Assembly (NCBI GenBank): GCA_024811115.1
Contig: JAKOGH010000109.1
Coordinates: forward strand, 1 to 64,000
Length of the DNA: 64,000 nucleotides
Source of the DNA: Terana coerulea
Lineage: Eukaryota; Basidiomycota; Agaricomycetes; Polyporales; Phanerochaetaceae
Reading direction: 5' to 3'
Part shown: positions 11,613 to 22,526 of the stretch, piece after piece
Numbering within the stretch: position 1 is the first letter of the stretch
Layout of the letters: each line of letters opens with the position of its first letter
The notes under the pieces: model-generated
Told to the model about the DNA's origin: nothing
Databases searched by the model: none
The model's input: the letters and a program-made list of their open reading frames with translations, nothing else
Position numbers and translations under genes: made by a program

Positions 11613-13336
11613 TCATACTTGGTTAAGTCTATTATCAAAAGCGACTAAGAGTACGAGCAACTTGTTGTCATGGGTTTCCGACGAGGCACTACGCACATGC
11701 TTCGACACGTCACAGCTGGCGTCCCGTATGAAGCCCACCATGGTCTCCAGCCCCTTCGACTTCTGCGCGAGGTGCTCCGCAAACTTCACATGCGCGAGAA
11801 ACGTCATCATGTCGCTGACGGAAGCCTCGACCTCGAGCGGGGTGGAATCGGGGTGCTGGTCTACGTAGGAGGACAGCTCGACGGCTTTGGAGTACGCCAG
11901 TTGAACTAGCTGCCACCGCGACGCAGTCGTTCTTGCAGGCGTGCCTCCAGACCGCTTGACGATGTTCGGCTTGGCGTCACTGCGGTTCGTTCGCAGCAGT
12001 ACTCGGGGAACCTGGCGCGGGCGTAAGCGGAAAGCCGTAGAGTGGGGGTTGTTCACCTTACCTTGGCGCGTTCAAGTTGTTTATTGTCTTCGCTTCCTGA
12101 GCTCTCCGTTGCCTCGTCTTGAGTTCGTTTACGAGATGGCGTAGCCATGGGACTTTGAAAGCCCCTATTGCGAGCGCTACCGGAAGAGCTGACAGACTGC
12201 CCAGCTCCTGATGCTGACGCTTGACCGTGAAAGCGCACTTTAGGGGTGCCCTGGAAATAACATTACATTCAATCACACCGATGAATCAACAGGCACACAT
12301 ACTTTTGGCGGAGGCCCGACCTTTTCACCTGCTATCATGGCAGAGGGCTGTGAAGAGTACCGAGCGGTGCGAGGTGTGTGTGTCGACTCAGAGGGGCTCC
12401 TCGAGGTAGTTGGGGTTGGAAGGTTGAACGGTGTTGAGGAGACTTCTGGAGACATGTTTCGGAAAGTGTTGGCTGTAGCAGGTATCGTTAGGGCGTACAG
12501 ACTTGCGACGAGATGCTGATAGCTACGCACCTTGGTTACCGGATAGAAATTGCATTGAGCTTCGGGTCTGCATGCGACGCACGTTGGCGGAGCCACCGTC
12601 ACTCGAGCTGTCATCTTCATCGTCATTCTCGTCCCCGTCCTCCTCCTCCTCTTCCTCATCCTCCTCCTCCTCCTCCTCTTCGTTGGTCACTTTCTCCGTG
12701 TTATCACCTACATCTGCGTAAGTCTCACTCCGTCAGTTTGGCACAGTAGTCAAAACGCACCTTCCGTTCGAGACGCTCGCGGGAGATAATGGCTGCAATT
12801 CACTTTTGATGCGAAGCAGGAGCGGCACTTGCTGCTGGTCCTTTGAGCGGCCATCGTCTTGGACGTGCGCCCCATCCTGAGACACGGCATATCCTTCGAC
12901 GCGCATCGTTCACAAGGGTCGGGAATCGTGGCAGGAGTGTGTATGCGAACGTGTCCCGCTCCCCGCCGTCGGAGTCGCAGCTGGCCTTGGCGGCATCGAG
13001 CAGCACATCCTCGATGCCATTGAGCAGCTGCCAAAACGTCCGGGGCGGGATCCCGCCCGCCTCGCACGCTTCCTTCGCGGTGACATTGGCCCCTCCTGCC
13101 TGCAGACGCCGTGAGTTACATGGTTGGAAGCACGGAAGCAATGCGCACGTACTGTTCCGACGCGATGAAGACGCAGACATAGACGTAACGCCCAAAGTCT
13201 TTGAGTAGCTTTCGGACCCCGACATCTACGGGTACCAGCTTCCGAGTATGTGGATGTATTCAGAGGCGAGCTCTCGTGTTTGCTGCTTCGCTCGCAGCTG
13301 CTTGAAGATAGTGATGTCGTCTGGTCGGGCTTTCAT
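11613..13336 (-). CDS. Array member C: cysteine module plus long acidic tract, two frame breaks
   Basis: The minus-strand model is 13149-13336, 12761-13099, 12531-12713, 12303-12472, 12062-12250 and 11613-12011. The N-terminus (EYIHILG, then VCVFIASEQ) and the module C-X2-C-X6-C-X18-C-X2-C-X6-C match the other members. Exon 3 encodes an unbroken Glu/Asp run of about 30 residues that is absent from the others. The C-terminus is helical and like that of member D (LAYSKAVELSSYVDQHP against LLAEARELVQYVSQHP). Two single-base frame breaks interrupt it: one near 13224 between YIHILG and VDVGVRKLL, the other near 12935 just before the first cysteine pair. With both breaks ignored the exons join in phase. 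It is either a recently broken gene or carries sequencing errors. The function is unknown. Confidence 0.55.
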
Positions 13337-14346
13337 GACGATAAGGGGCAACCCGCAAACAGGGCACTCAGCGTATATATTCGTGGGAGTTTGAGGCGTC
13401 TATGTCGTCCGCCATCTCGACAGCGTCAGCTTGGATTCCGAGTCGAAGCGTGAGGAGTGCAAAGGGCGGACGACCGGAGCCGTAGATGATTGATGACTCT
13501 TGCGCTGGTGCTTGCAAGATGTCGATATTTTTCTTCCGCTGCAAGTTTCCCCTGCCCCTGAGTCGGAGCTCGAGATGGTGGCCATCCTGTGGATGCTTGG
13601 TGAGATGGGGGTTCAGGTACATGAGTCACCTCATATCCTACGCCCACGGTGCCGGTATCGGTACGGTGCCTTTCGACGCTAGACCTTCGTGGGTTGGGCG
13701 CTGCTGGCACGTCCTGGCACGCCACAGAGTTTACAAGGAGGAGGGTGGATGATCCGCCGGGGCGACTTGCAGCGCATCACGTTGGTGCAACGCATCGACA
13801 TGAAGAGCCATGAGTTTCGAGCAACAGGCGACAGTCAGTATTCGACAAACACAGAGCGAGCCAAGTGGCGAGTCGAAGTGGGAGTGCAAGATGTTGTGTA
13901 GGCGCCTAAAAATGCCTGCCCGTCGCACATCACTCGGGGGTCGGGGCAACGCCACAAAGGCTTGCTGATCGATACGATGATTGCAGACGGCACATAAATG
14001 CATAATGGAGACTACGAACACCGAGAGTTGGACTGCATATCGAGTACCGCATGAAAAACAGGTACTACTGTAAGACTAAAACAAATCCAGATGTAAAGTT
14101 TTGGGTAGAAATACAACAGAATAGGAGGTCTAGTAGGCAATGAGTCGTAATACACATGCCGGAGCTCAAGGTGAATGGAACGTAATTCTCATCAAGGCGA
14201 GGCGAGGCGGATAGTGCCATAGTGGAGAGGAATATAAGGCGGTTAAGTTGATAGTATGGAGAATAGGCGTTTGCGGAATAGAGAGAAGCTGAATACTAAG
14301 TGAAGTATGTCGACGAATCGTGCATGGCGATGAAGCACTATCAGTG

Positions 14347-17188
14347 TCATCCCGACGCGACCTTTGCAAATGCGCTGTAGAGGTCGTCCAGCCTGACTTC
14401 CAGTGCATAGGGCTTCAGCGCCTTGGCGGCGTTTAGCTCTGCACGCCTCGTCATGACCTTCTCCGCGGTCTGCATAAAGTCCGCCTGCGCCTCGGCCGTC
14501 ACAGCCCCCCGCGCCCTGATCTTCTCCAGACGATTTTCCAGTCGCGTGATGCCGTGCCCCAGCCACATGTCTATGCACGGATGCTGACTGACATATTGCA
14601 CGAGCTCGCGGGCTTCCGCAAGCAAGATATCGAAGTGGGAGGGGTCCGCTGCGGCTGGCGGGGCATGTACTGGGGCGGTGGCAGGGAGCTGCATAGGTGC
14701 TATACCGCCCAAGGCTGGGACCGTGATGGACGGATGTGCAGCAGCGAGGGGGTGGTCGGAGTCGGAGGAAGAATGGAACTGCATCGCGCTGATCTCGATT
14801 ACGTCGTCCTCTTCCTCCTTCTTAACCACCACTACCGTCTCACGCACATGTACCTGCTGCGTAACCGTCGCGCTGGGGATTACCCTAAGAGTAGGCGGTA
14901 CTTCAGACGTGGGCGTGATGGGCGTAGGCGGGACAGTGGCGGGTGCCTGCTGAACAGCAGGAGCGGTTGTGTTGAGCATAGGAGGCGCGGGACGAGATGG
15001 CCGTGAGGGCTCGGGGGAGATGCTCATGCTAGAAATACGTGAAGAGGGAGTGCCAGGCATGGGCGGATCGACATCCATCGCGTCCGCATCGTCATTTGGC
15101 AAGGCGATAGTCCTGTTCGGCGGGCTGATGGGCGTCGGCAGACGAGCAGGAGAGTTGGGGCGACTGGCGCTCGCATAGTCCTGCGGGCGGACGAAGGGAT
15201 GTGCAGGTGCTGAGAAAGCGTCAGACGGTGGAGGGGCGTTGAAGGGCGGGCATGCGCTCGGCGTGGCGCGCCTGGAAGCCGGCGCCGGTGTTGGATTCCG
15301 GGAATGAGGAGGGGTCAACCGGCTGTGTGAGGGAGCCGAGACAACCCGTCGCTCCGCATCAACAAATGCGGCTTTCTTCGAGCCGCTTGGCGCACAAGGA
15401 GTGGCACCGACAGGCTCAAAGACTTTCCTTCTCTTCAAGTTCCTCGGCTCCCCAGAGACATCTGAGAGCCGCTTCACAGGGCTCATCGAGGTACTTGCCT
15501 CCTGGGTCAGGATTGTATCAGGAGGCTGGACAGGTGTACGCGCGAAAGAGCGAGCGCGAGAGGACCGCGACGGCAGTGGCAACGGCTCCTCCGGGAACGG
15601 CGTTTCGAGCCTGTCTGGTATCCCGAACTGGTTTTTATCAATAACGTCCGAGCCAAATGACAGCTCAGGGACTGAGTACGCTGCGCTTGTTGCGGAGGTA
15701 GAGGCGGACGATATAGACATGGACGTTCTTGAGCTCGAGGAGTGAGACCCAGTACCGCATCGATCCCGCTCTGAAGAGGTGGACTGGGACCCTACAGACG
15801 GTGCAACCTGGCAAAATGGCTGCTCCAGGCTCAGTACCGGTGGCTTGGGCAACTGCAACGCCGGACCATCTCCGCGATCCTGCGCTTGGGAAGAGGTGGG
15901 CGCCTGATGCCTGATGACTTGCGAGAGCACCTGTTGATGGACGATCCGCGACGCGTCAGATAGTCTGCCTTCGGCACGGGAAACGTTATCACACGCTTCT
16001 CGTGTCACACTCGCGCTCGACGGCAGAGCTGGTTGTGAACGTGGTGACAAGTCTGCGACGGCGGGACCCGGATTACTGAAGGAAGACCGCCTGCTGGATG
16101 GCTTAGCCGCCGAGCCACTGCGAGAGGAATCAGTCGCCGCGGGCTTCAAAGGTAAGGTGCGCTTTGCCATTTGTTGACAAGATTCAAGCGGAGGCGCAGT
16201 CTGCCCCGCAAACGAGGGCTTCTTGACGACCTTGCGGTGCTTTTCGCTGCCGGAGCTTGGTGGAGGCTGCTGCGACTCTGCCTGCGAAGATTTCCGCGGA
16301 ATGGCTGGTGTGTCTTTATGGGGCGAAGTCGAGGACTGAGAGACGGAGGCGAGTGAGGGTTTGTCGTCGGCACGGATGGCTGCTTTCTTGGCGGGGTACG
16401 GTTTCTCAGAGATACTGCCGCGTGAGGTGGACGCCGAAGAGGAATGTTGGGACACCGAAGCAGGAAGGCCGACAGGCGAACGGCTGGTGCCGCCCTCCGC
16501 TGACGTCGTTTCCTTCACATTTTCACGCTTCGCGACGCCCCGGTCGTTCGCCCGCGCCACCTTGGACTTCATGGTAGCCGGCTTTGGTCTGGGGACCCAT
16601 TCCGTCGCTGTGAAATATTTAGTTCGCCTTTTGCGCATATACGGACGACGGGGACGCACGGGGGACACATGTTTTGCTACGACTAAAGCATATCACGCAT
16701 TTTTTCTTGTTGTTACGCTTGCCTATCCCCTCTGGCGCCTCCCAGCACCGCACTTCTCGTTCGTGGCAGGACAAACACGAAGGTTCCATCTGAGCCATAG
16801 CGAGGAAGTCGAAGGAGGGAATCTCCTTCGAAGCCTGGACAAGAGCGTCTTCGACTTTGCTGACTTTCTGCGCGAACTTAACATCAGTCTTTATACCCGA
16901 TGCCCTGAAGGCATCAAGGTAGGTGAAGGTGTCGTATGAAGCGATGCTGAATAAAACAACGAAGATAGCCAGGTGAGGTCACGAACTCTGGCGCATATGG
17001 CACAGTACGCACCTGCGCGCCGCAAGAAAAGTGCATATACAGAGTGTCACCTCTTGATCGGACCCTCTGAATTCTGTCCGCTCCACGAGCTGGTCGAAAT
17101 ACCTTACGGCGGTTCCTCTGATGGACTGGTTGTCCCCGCAAAACTCGTCGAGCTTCCTGTCACGATGGCTAGAATGAATAGGGTGCAT
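14347..17188 (-). CDS. Array member D: 907-residue protein with Zn2Cys6-like module
   Basis: This is the largest and cleanest member. The minus-strand exons 17013-17188, 16660-16946 and 14347-16607 join exactly in phase to 907 residues (introns of 66 and 52 nt). The N-terminal signature (VRYFDQLVER, then CICTFLAAR) sits at about 30-58. The module at about 116-152 reads C-X2-C-X6-C-X15-C-X2-C-X6-C, with KKK just before the fourth cysteine. About 600 residues of Ser/Pro/Ala-rich, probably disordered sequence follow, with basic patches (NLKRRKVF), then a helical C-terminal domain at about 810-900 (ILLAEARELVQYV). The start was chosen because it is the first ATG in frame with the signature. It is divergent from the PDX1-like gene, 447 bp apart. 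The role is not recognised; the composition fits a nuclear regulator. Confidence 0.7.
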
Positions 17189-17635
17189 GGCGTCGTGAAT
17201 GGCAGGTAATTATAAACGGTTCGAGACGTAGTGTCGAGGCTGTTTTGAGTAGCGGCGCAAGGCCAGGGCGGGTGGTCAAAATCGGTGGGTCCGACGTCGG
17301 CAAAGCGGGTAGCTGGAGTCCTAAAGCGCGACGGGGACAGGAGGGCGAACGGCGTGCACGGTTGCGAGGGAGTAGAGATGTGGAGGTGGTGGGTGTTGAT
17401 GGAAAGAAGAGAGTGGCAGCGTAGAGTGGAATAATATAGTGATAGATACGTGAAAGGAGATAAAGACGCGGTTTACATCCTAGCAATAGAGCCAACGAAA
17501 CCTTTGTCGCGTGGTCACGTGCTGATTTCCCTTTCGAGCCCCGACCCTGCGTCGCGCTTGCCGCGAGCGGATCGTCTCGTCCCATTCCGCATAGGAGCCG
17601 GCGTGCGTTGGGGATTCCTCGAAACGACGCCCACG
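17189..17635. promoter_or_regulatory. Divergent intergenic region between array member D and the PDX1-like gene
   Basis: 447 bp between two start codons pointing in opposite directions. A frame covering part of it on the minus strand has no recognisable domain. No TATA box stands out; a shared bidirectional promoter is the simplest reading. Confidence 0.4.
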
Positions 17636-18806
17636 ATGCAGCGGACGGTGAGCAATGCCCTCCGGAAATCCGGACGGAGATGTATGCATGTTCATTGTTC
17701 TGCGCCCCGCGTGAGTGCTGACCTTGCATGGTCCTCCCTCAGACCTACAGACGACCGCTGCTCGGAATGCCACCACCAAATTCACCATGCCGGCCATGTC
17801 TCCCACAATGACGGAGGGCGGCATCGCATCCTGGAAGAAGAAGGAGGGCGAGTCCTTCGCTGCGGGCGACGTTCTGCTGAAATCGTCAGTGCACGCCCAC
17901 GTCATTCGTCTCAGACTCTTACGCTTTGCCCGTGCCCTTGTTAGGAAACCGACAAGGCCACCATCGACGTTGAAGCGCAGGAAGATGGCGTAGTGGGGAA
18001 AATCTTGGTGAGCACGGCCCCCTCGTGTACTGCATGTGCCTACTAACGCCGCCCCCGTAGGCCCAGGATGGTACCAAGAACATCCCGGTCGGCAAACTCA
18101 TCGCCCTCCTCGTCGAAGAAGGCGACGACATCTCCAACCTCGAGGTCCCGAAAGACGAAGCAGAGCCCTCCTCCAAGCCGCCCCCCTCCGAGGACACCTC
18201 ATCCTCCCAACCGCAATCCAACACCCCGTCCACCATCCCCGACGCCACCGGCGCATCCTCCTCCGTCCCACCAGCGCGCCCGCAACACGGCGAGCCCTCC
18301 CACTCGCGCCCGCTCTTCCCCTCCGTCTTGCGCCTGCTCACCGAGAACGGCATCTCGGACGCCGGCAAGATCAAGGGCACGGGCGTGCGCGGCATGATCA
18401 CCAAGGGCGACGTCCTGACCTATCTGGGCAAGGCGAGTGGGCCGCTGGGGACATGGCAGGCCGCGCTCGAGAAGGAGAACGAGAAGGCGAAGACGGAGAA
18501 GGCTGCTGTCAAAAGACCGAGGCGCCAGCCGCCGCTTGATGGTCCCGCGCTGAGGCGTCTTATTGTGCAGAACATGCTCCAAGCGTCTCAACCAAAACCT
18601 GGTGCGTGTTGTCCGTCTTTGTGGCGCTGTGCAAGTGTCTTACAGCGATCTTGTCTTATGCAGCTGTTGGACCTGTCCCCGACTTTGACGACGTCATTGC
18701 AGACTACTTCCCACCAGCCCCGAAGGTCAGCTCCCCGCCCGCGCCGTCCATCCCTCCCAAGAATCAGACGAAGCGGAGTGAAGATGCTTTCGCTGGTCTG
18801 TACTAG
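17636..18806 (+). CDS. PDX1: Pyruvate dehydrogenase complex protein X (E3-binding protein)
   Basis: In mitochondria this protein tethers E3 (dihydrolipoamide dehydrogenase) to the E2 core of the pyruvate dehydrogenase complex. Exons 17636-17681, 17743-17888, 17945-18007, 18061-18601 and 18664-18806 give 312 residues in phase. After a short Arg-rich N-terminus fitting a mitochondrial presequence, the lipoyl domain shows MPAMSPTMTEGGI and the ETDKA motif with the lipoylated Lys. A Pro/Ser-rich linker leads to a peripheral-subunit-binding domain (PSVLRLLTENGI, then GIKGTGVRGMITKGDV-like residues). There is no acyltransferase catalytic domain, and the length suits PDX1 and not E2. The second donor (GTGCAC) is weak and gives KSS before ETDKA; a different boundary is possible. 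It is convergent with rad1, 192 bp apart. Confidence 0.85.
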
Positions 18807-18998
18807 ACCTCCACACCATTCTGTCGTAATGCTCCACACATGTTATAGACGTTAGCATACCTATCTTACATGTCATCTCATCTTGAACACGATGAACTAG
18901 TTCCTAGTGCCCAAAAACGCCTTGAGAACTCCCGATAATCGAGCAAACATGGTAGCAAGATGTACAGGAAGCAGATGAAATCAACCTGCTGTAACATC

Positions 18999-20653
18999 TC
19001 ACGAGACACTTTCATCCAGAGCAAGACACTGCTCGGAGGTGTTGTCAGCTTGCGTGGCGTCTTCAGTCATACAGAGTACTCACTCTGAATTCAATAAAAG
19101 CGTCGGCATCGTGAGTGCCTCTTGGTCTTGGTGCAGGCATCAAGAATTGCAGACTGAGAAGCCCATCCTCGTCTATCCTGAGCGATGTCTTCGTCGAGGC
19201 CTGCAACGCCCGGATCGCTTTTGATATGTGCTTGAAGCTGTAACTGTTCACGACGAAAGTAACACTCAGTGATACATATGAGCTTTGAAAACCAAACGAG
19301 GTACTAACCTGAAGCTAACTGGTGCTGGACACTCACACGTCTCCAGTACCTCTTTATCGCTGGGGTAGTCCATCTGTTTCCCGATGATCAGCTCTCATCT
19401 GCCCGAACTCAGGAAATGCATGCGGACCTCAGTACTTCCGAATGTTCCGACAGCTTTCAGTCGCAATCTGGGCGCCGAAGATGCCCTCGGTGCCCGACCT
19501 TGAGCTGGAGGTGGGTTACCGATGATGGTGAGCTTGTCACAGGAGGGGTCAAGCTCAGACAAGGCATCTCGAAGCCATGACGACTTTCGATGTCACCCCG
19601 ACGTCAGCCGCGCTGCTGAATATGTGAGACCGGTCGAAAAACTCGCCTTCAAGATAATCTTGAGCAGACTATATGCGCATATAGTCAGAATTCGCGCGTC
19701 GCAGCGAGCGGTAGCGACTCACGTCTGCTCTGAGTCGAAGGGTAGCTCAAGCTGAGGCTCGGGATCGAACGTCGTGATCTCGCAGGTGGCGGTCGGACCA
19801 CCTACGTCCTCGGCACTGCGCAGAACTATAAGCATTCGCACATCGGCAGCGCGAAACACGCAAAGAGACTCACTAACATTAACAGCGTGAGCGGATATCC
19901 GGGACCAGCATACGAGAGCCGCAAGCCCGTGCCCCTTTCCGAGCCGAAATACTGGTCGATTCGTGTATTCCCAGACGGCGCCGCGCCGCCCTCGGCACCC
20001 TGTCCACTCGCCCGTCTCTGCCTGCCGGACGGGCCCGCGCCGCGCTCGTCGTCGCGCTCGTGCTCGTCCTCCTCGCCCATGCGTCGCCACCGCGGCTTTT
20101 TTCTTATCCGAGTTCGCGAGCGCATTGGACGAGCCTGCGGTGCCAAAGATGTTCAGGCATTCGACAAGGGTGTTCAACGGAATTTCAAATGCGGTGCCCT
20201 TTGACGCGTCGGACTCCGAGCCTTGGGATTGCGAGCCGGAGGCGGAGACGGTGGCGGCGAGTTCGGCATCATAGATGAACTCGTCAAAGGTGTCTGAAAA
20301 GATGTACGCGGTTGCTAATGGAAAAATGAGCCATGCATATGCCAAAATAATACTGGGAAAAGAAGTATACCTAGCAAGGTGCGTGCGTCCTCCACGTTCA
20401 CAATCATTCCGCTCTTTGTTGTCGTGACCGTTGCGCGCTGTAGAGGTATCAACGTTGAGTTTGTGTTTACAACAGCTTGCACAAGTAAGTCTCGCTCACG
20501 TTCGAGAAGTTTACACCACGAAGCAAAGCCGTGAAGTAACGAATGTCACTCAGGGATGCATTCAATACCTGCAAGATTCTCAAAGTCAGTCTTGCTTGTA
20601 TTTCTTCAAACGTACCAGCGCCGGCCCGTCGTCAGACCTTGAGTCGTCGTCAT
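18999..20653 (-). CDS. rad1: DNA damage checkpoint clamp subunit Rad1 (9-1-1 complex)
   Basis: Rad1 is one of three subunits of the PCNA-like 9-1-1 ring loaded at damaged DNA to activate checkpoint kinases. Ten exons can be traced: 20612-20653, 20500-20568, 20371-20437, 19878-20314, 19723-19815, 19647-19668, 19428-19583, 19309-19373, 19084-19243 and 18999-19028. Recognisable segments include LNASLSDIRYFTALLRGVNF, ATAYIFSDTFDEF, LNTLVECLNIFG, LRLSYAGPGYPLTLL, TATCEITTFDP and the C-terminal TKTSLRIDEDGLLSLQF. One A too many in an A6 run at about 20098-20103 breaks the frame; the decayed copy at 24.7 kb has A5 there. With A5 the product is 379 residues. The intron after 19647 uses a GC donor. 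The weak GTTTGA and GTCCGC donors are less certain. Confidence 0.85.
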
Positions 20654-20984
20654 GATCTTCTTGTGACATAGGAAAAGCGAGTGGAAGGGTAGAAGCTTAA
20701 GATCGGCTGACGTAAATGGTGGTCGCGGTAGCCAGCCAGAAACGAAAGAGGCAGGAGACGCGTTGAACATGGGAATGTGGCAAGTGTGACTGATGTGACC
20801 GGTCGCGCTAATGAGAACGCGTCGAAGTGCGTCGCGTAAGTACTCAGTGTACTGTTCAGCAAGGCAGGCAAGGACCATATGCATACGAGATCGCGAGAAC
20901 GATAAAATGTGAAACAAAAGAGTATAATTTCGTGAAAATATACAAGACAGTCCTGCATTGGTAGAAGAGACTCGATCAAGCGCA

Positions 20985-21586
20985 GGCTCCACCTTGATAA
21001 TCTTAATCTCAACAAACTGGCGGACGAAGCGAAAGAAATCTCCTGCGCATTGGAACTGGATATTGTTGATGTCAAGCATGCGACAAGGGGTATCAAGGAA
21101 GGGAACCGTGCGAGGCAGATAATAAAAGGCGGAGCGGAGGATGGGGAGTCGTCGTAGACACCGGTGGCCGAAAGTCCACCATTTCCAAGCGACAGGAATG
21201 GCAATTTGTGAGCTTGTGAGGCTGGCTGGCGATAAGTAGAGATATACGGTGTAGCCATGGGAGCGATGTAGATGTGTGAAGTAGATCTAAGGCTTCTATG
21301 TATTGTGCTGGATGAGTGAGACCAGGAAGCGCGTCGGCGGCTACGATAGCTTGCAGCTTCTCCGCGTCTTCATAGTTTCGTATGAGCAAATTGGCGAATA
21401 GATGCCTTCTGCATCGTCTAGCGAAATAGCGACTGGTCGCAGCGCACGAAGCCATCGTCGCCTTCAGATAGCGTTGGGCTTGCGCATCGTCAAGGTCATC
21501 TCCCTCAAACCTGACGATCCAGTAGAGCATGTCAATGATTCGGGGAGAATAACTCTGGGGGGGAGATCTGCTGCGGTTGCCGGCAT
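20985..21586 (-). pseudogene. F-box-like gene fragment truncated at the rad1 duplication boundary
   Basis: Starting at ATG 21586 the minus strand reads an F-box-like start (LPP after a short lead), then RIIDMLYW, CAATSRYFARRCRRHLFANLLIRN and EALDLLH, the pattern of basidiomycete F-box-associated proteins. A run of seven G at 21557-21563 breaks the frame. Further on, pieces such as FYYLPRTVPFLDT appear in another frame. The match to any gene stops near 20985, exactly where the sequence shared with the second rad1 copy begins, so the 3' part seems to have been replaced. I regard it as a remnant. Confidence 0.5.
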
Positions 21587-21639
21587 CTTGGAGGCCGAAG
21601 GCTCTAAGTCACGACAACGAGTAAACCATCCGCACTAGC

Positions 21640-22500
21640 AAAATTCGTGGAAGTGCAAAAACATACAGTTTGGTGTGGTGGGGAGAGACAGCGTACAGAA
21701 CGTCCTCAGCACACGGCCTTCATCGATGCGAGCGCTGCCCTACGCTGGGACATGGTCGTTCCCACAGACCCAGGACCAGGGCATTGGCCGGACCGCTTGA
21801 ACCTACTAGAGGTCCCGGAACGTGGCAGCCGCTTCGCAATCGAAGGCTTCGACGGTCCTCCCAAGGTCCTCCCAGGAAGCTTATCATATGAATTTCGAGA
21901 GCGATTTTCTTTTTCTCCTGGCCCATGGCGGGATGTGATGAAGATGAGATGACCTTACGGTCAGCTGCCAGTACTTGCAGCTTCGTATGGGACTGACAAC
22001 CAGTTGTCGCTTCATCGGGGTGAACGACTTGAGAGCTGAGATGCTGCATCTGACAGTATATAATTACCACTTAATATGAGCGGGCTTTGAAGGTTTCATC
22101 GTAGTATGGTAGGCGCTGTGGGTGAGGCAAGGACCGCAAGGTTGAGGAAGCGTAAATCCAAATTGAACGTAAATCTATTCCTCTGCCAGCGGCTCTTCGT
22201 GGCACCGGCTATCGCCGAGGACGACCATGAGCGCCTGGCGTTCGGTCTCCTGTTTTGCTTCAGTTTCCCTTTACTCGCTCAGACGATCCAATCCCGCAGC
22301 AGGATGTCCTTCATTCCACACAGCATAACACAAGCGTACATAGAGTCTTCTCCCAACGCTGATCTTCCTCAGGTCTGCACTCATAATCCGCATGTCTATC
22401 TGGCGTCCGATCATCTCTGTAATGTATTTGTGATGAGCTTCCGAGTTGCTTTTCACGGAGGCAGGACCAAGGTACGCACGTATAGCACCAGGAGCAGCTT
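21640..22500. other. About 860 bp with no supported gene
   Basis: Overlapping short frames on both strands, none with a motif I recognise. It separates the F-box-like fragment from the methyltransferase. Confidence 0.45.
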
Positions 22501-22526
22501 TCTGTGGCTGCCCGACGCCGGTGCTT

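Noticed and set aside
3790..17188. That the array could be a mating-type (homeodomain) locus
   Set aside because: No homeodomain WFxNxR motif is visible, and the usual neighbours (mitochondrial intermediate peptidase, beta-flanking gene) are absent.
17636..18806. Calling the lipoyl protein the E2 subunit of pyruvate dehydrogenase
   Set aside because: It ends after the subunit-binding domain and a short tail; the acyltransferase domain with its catalytic His is missing, as expected for PDX1.
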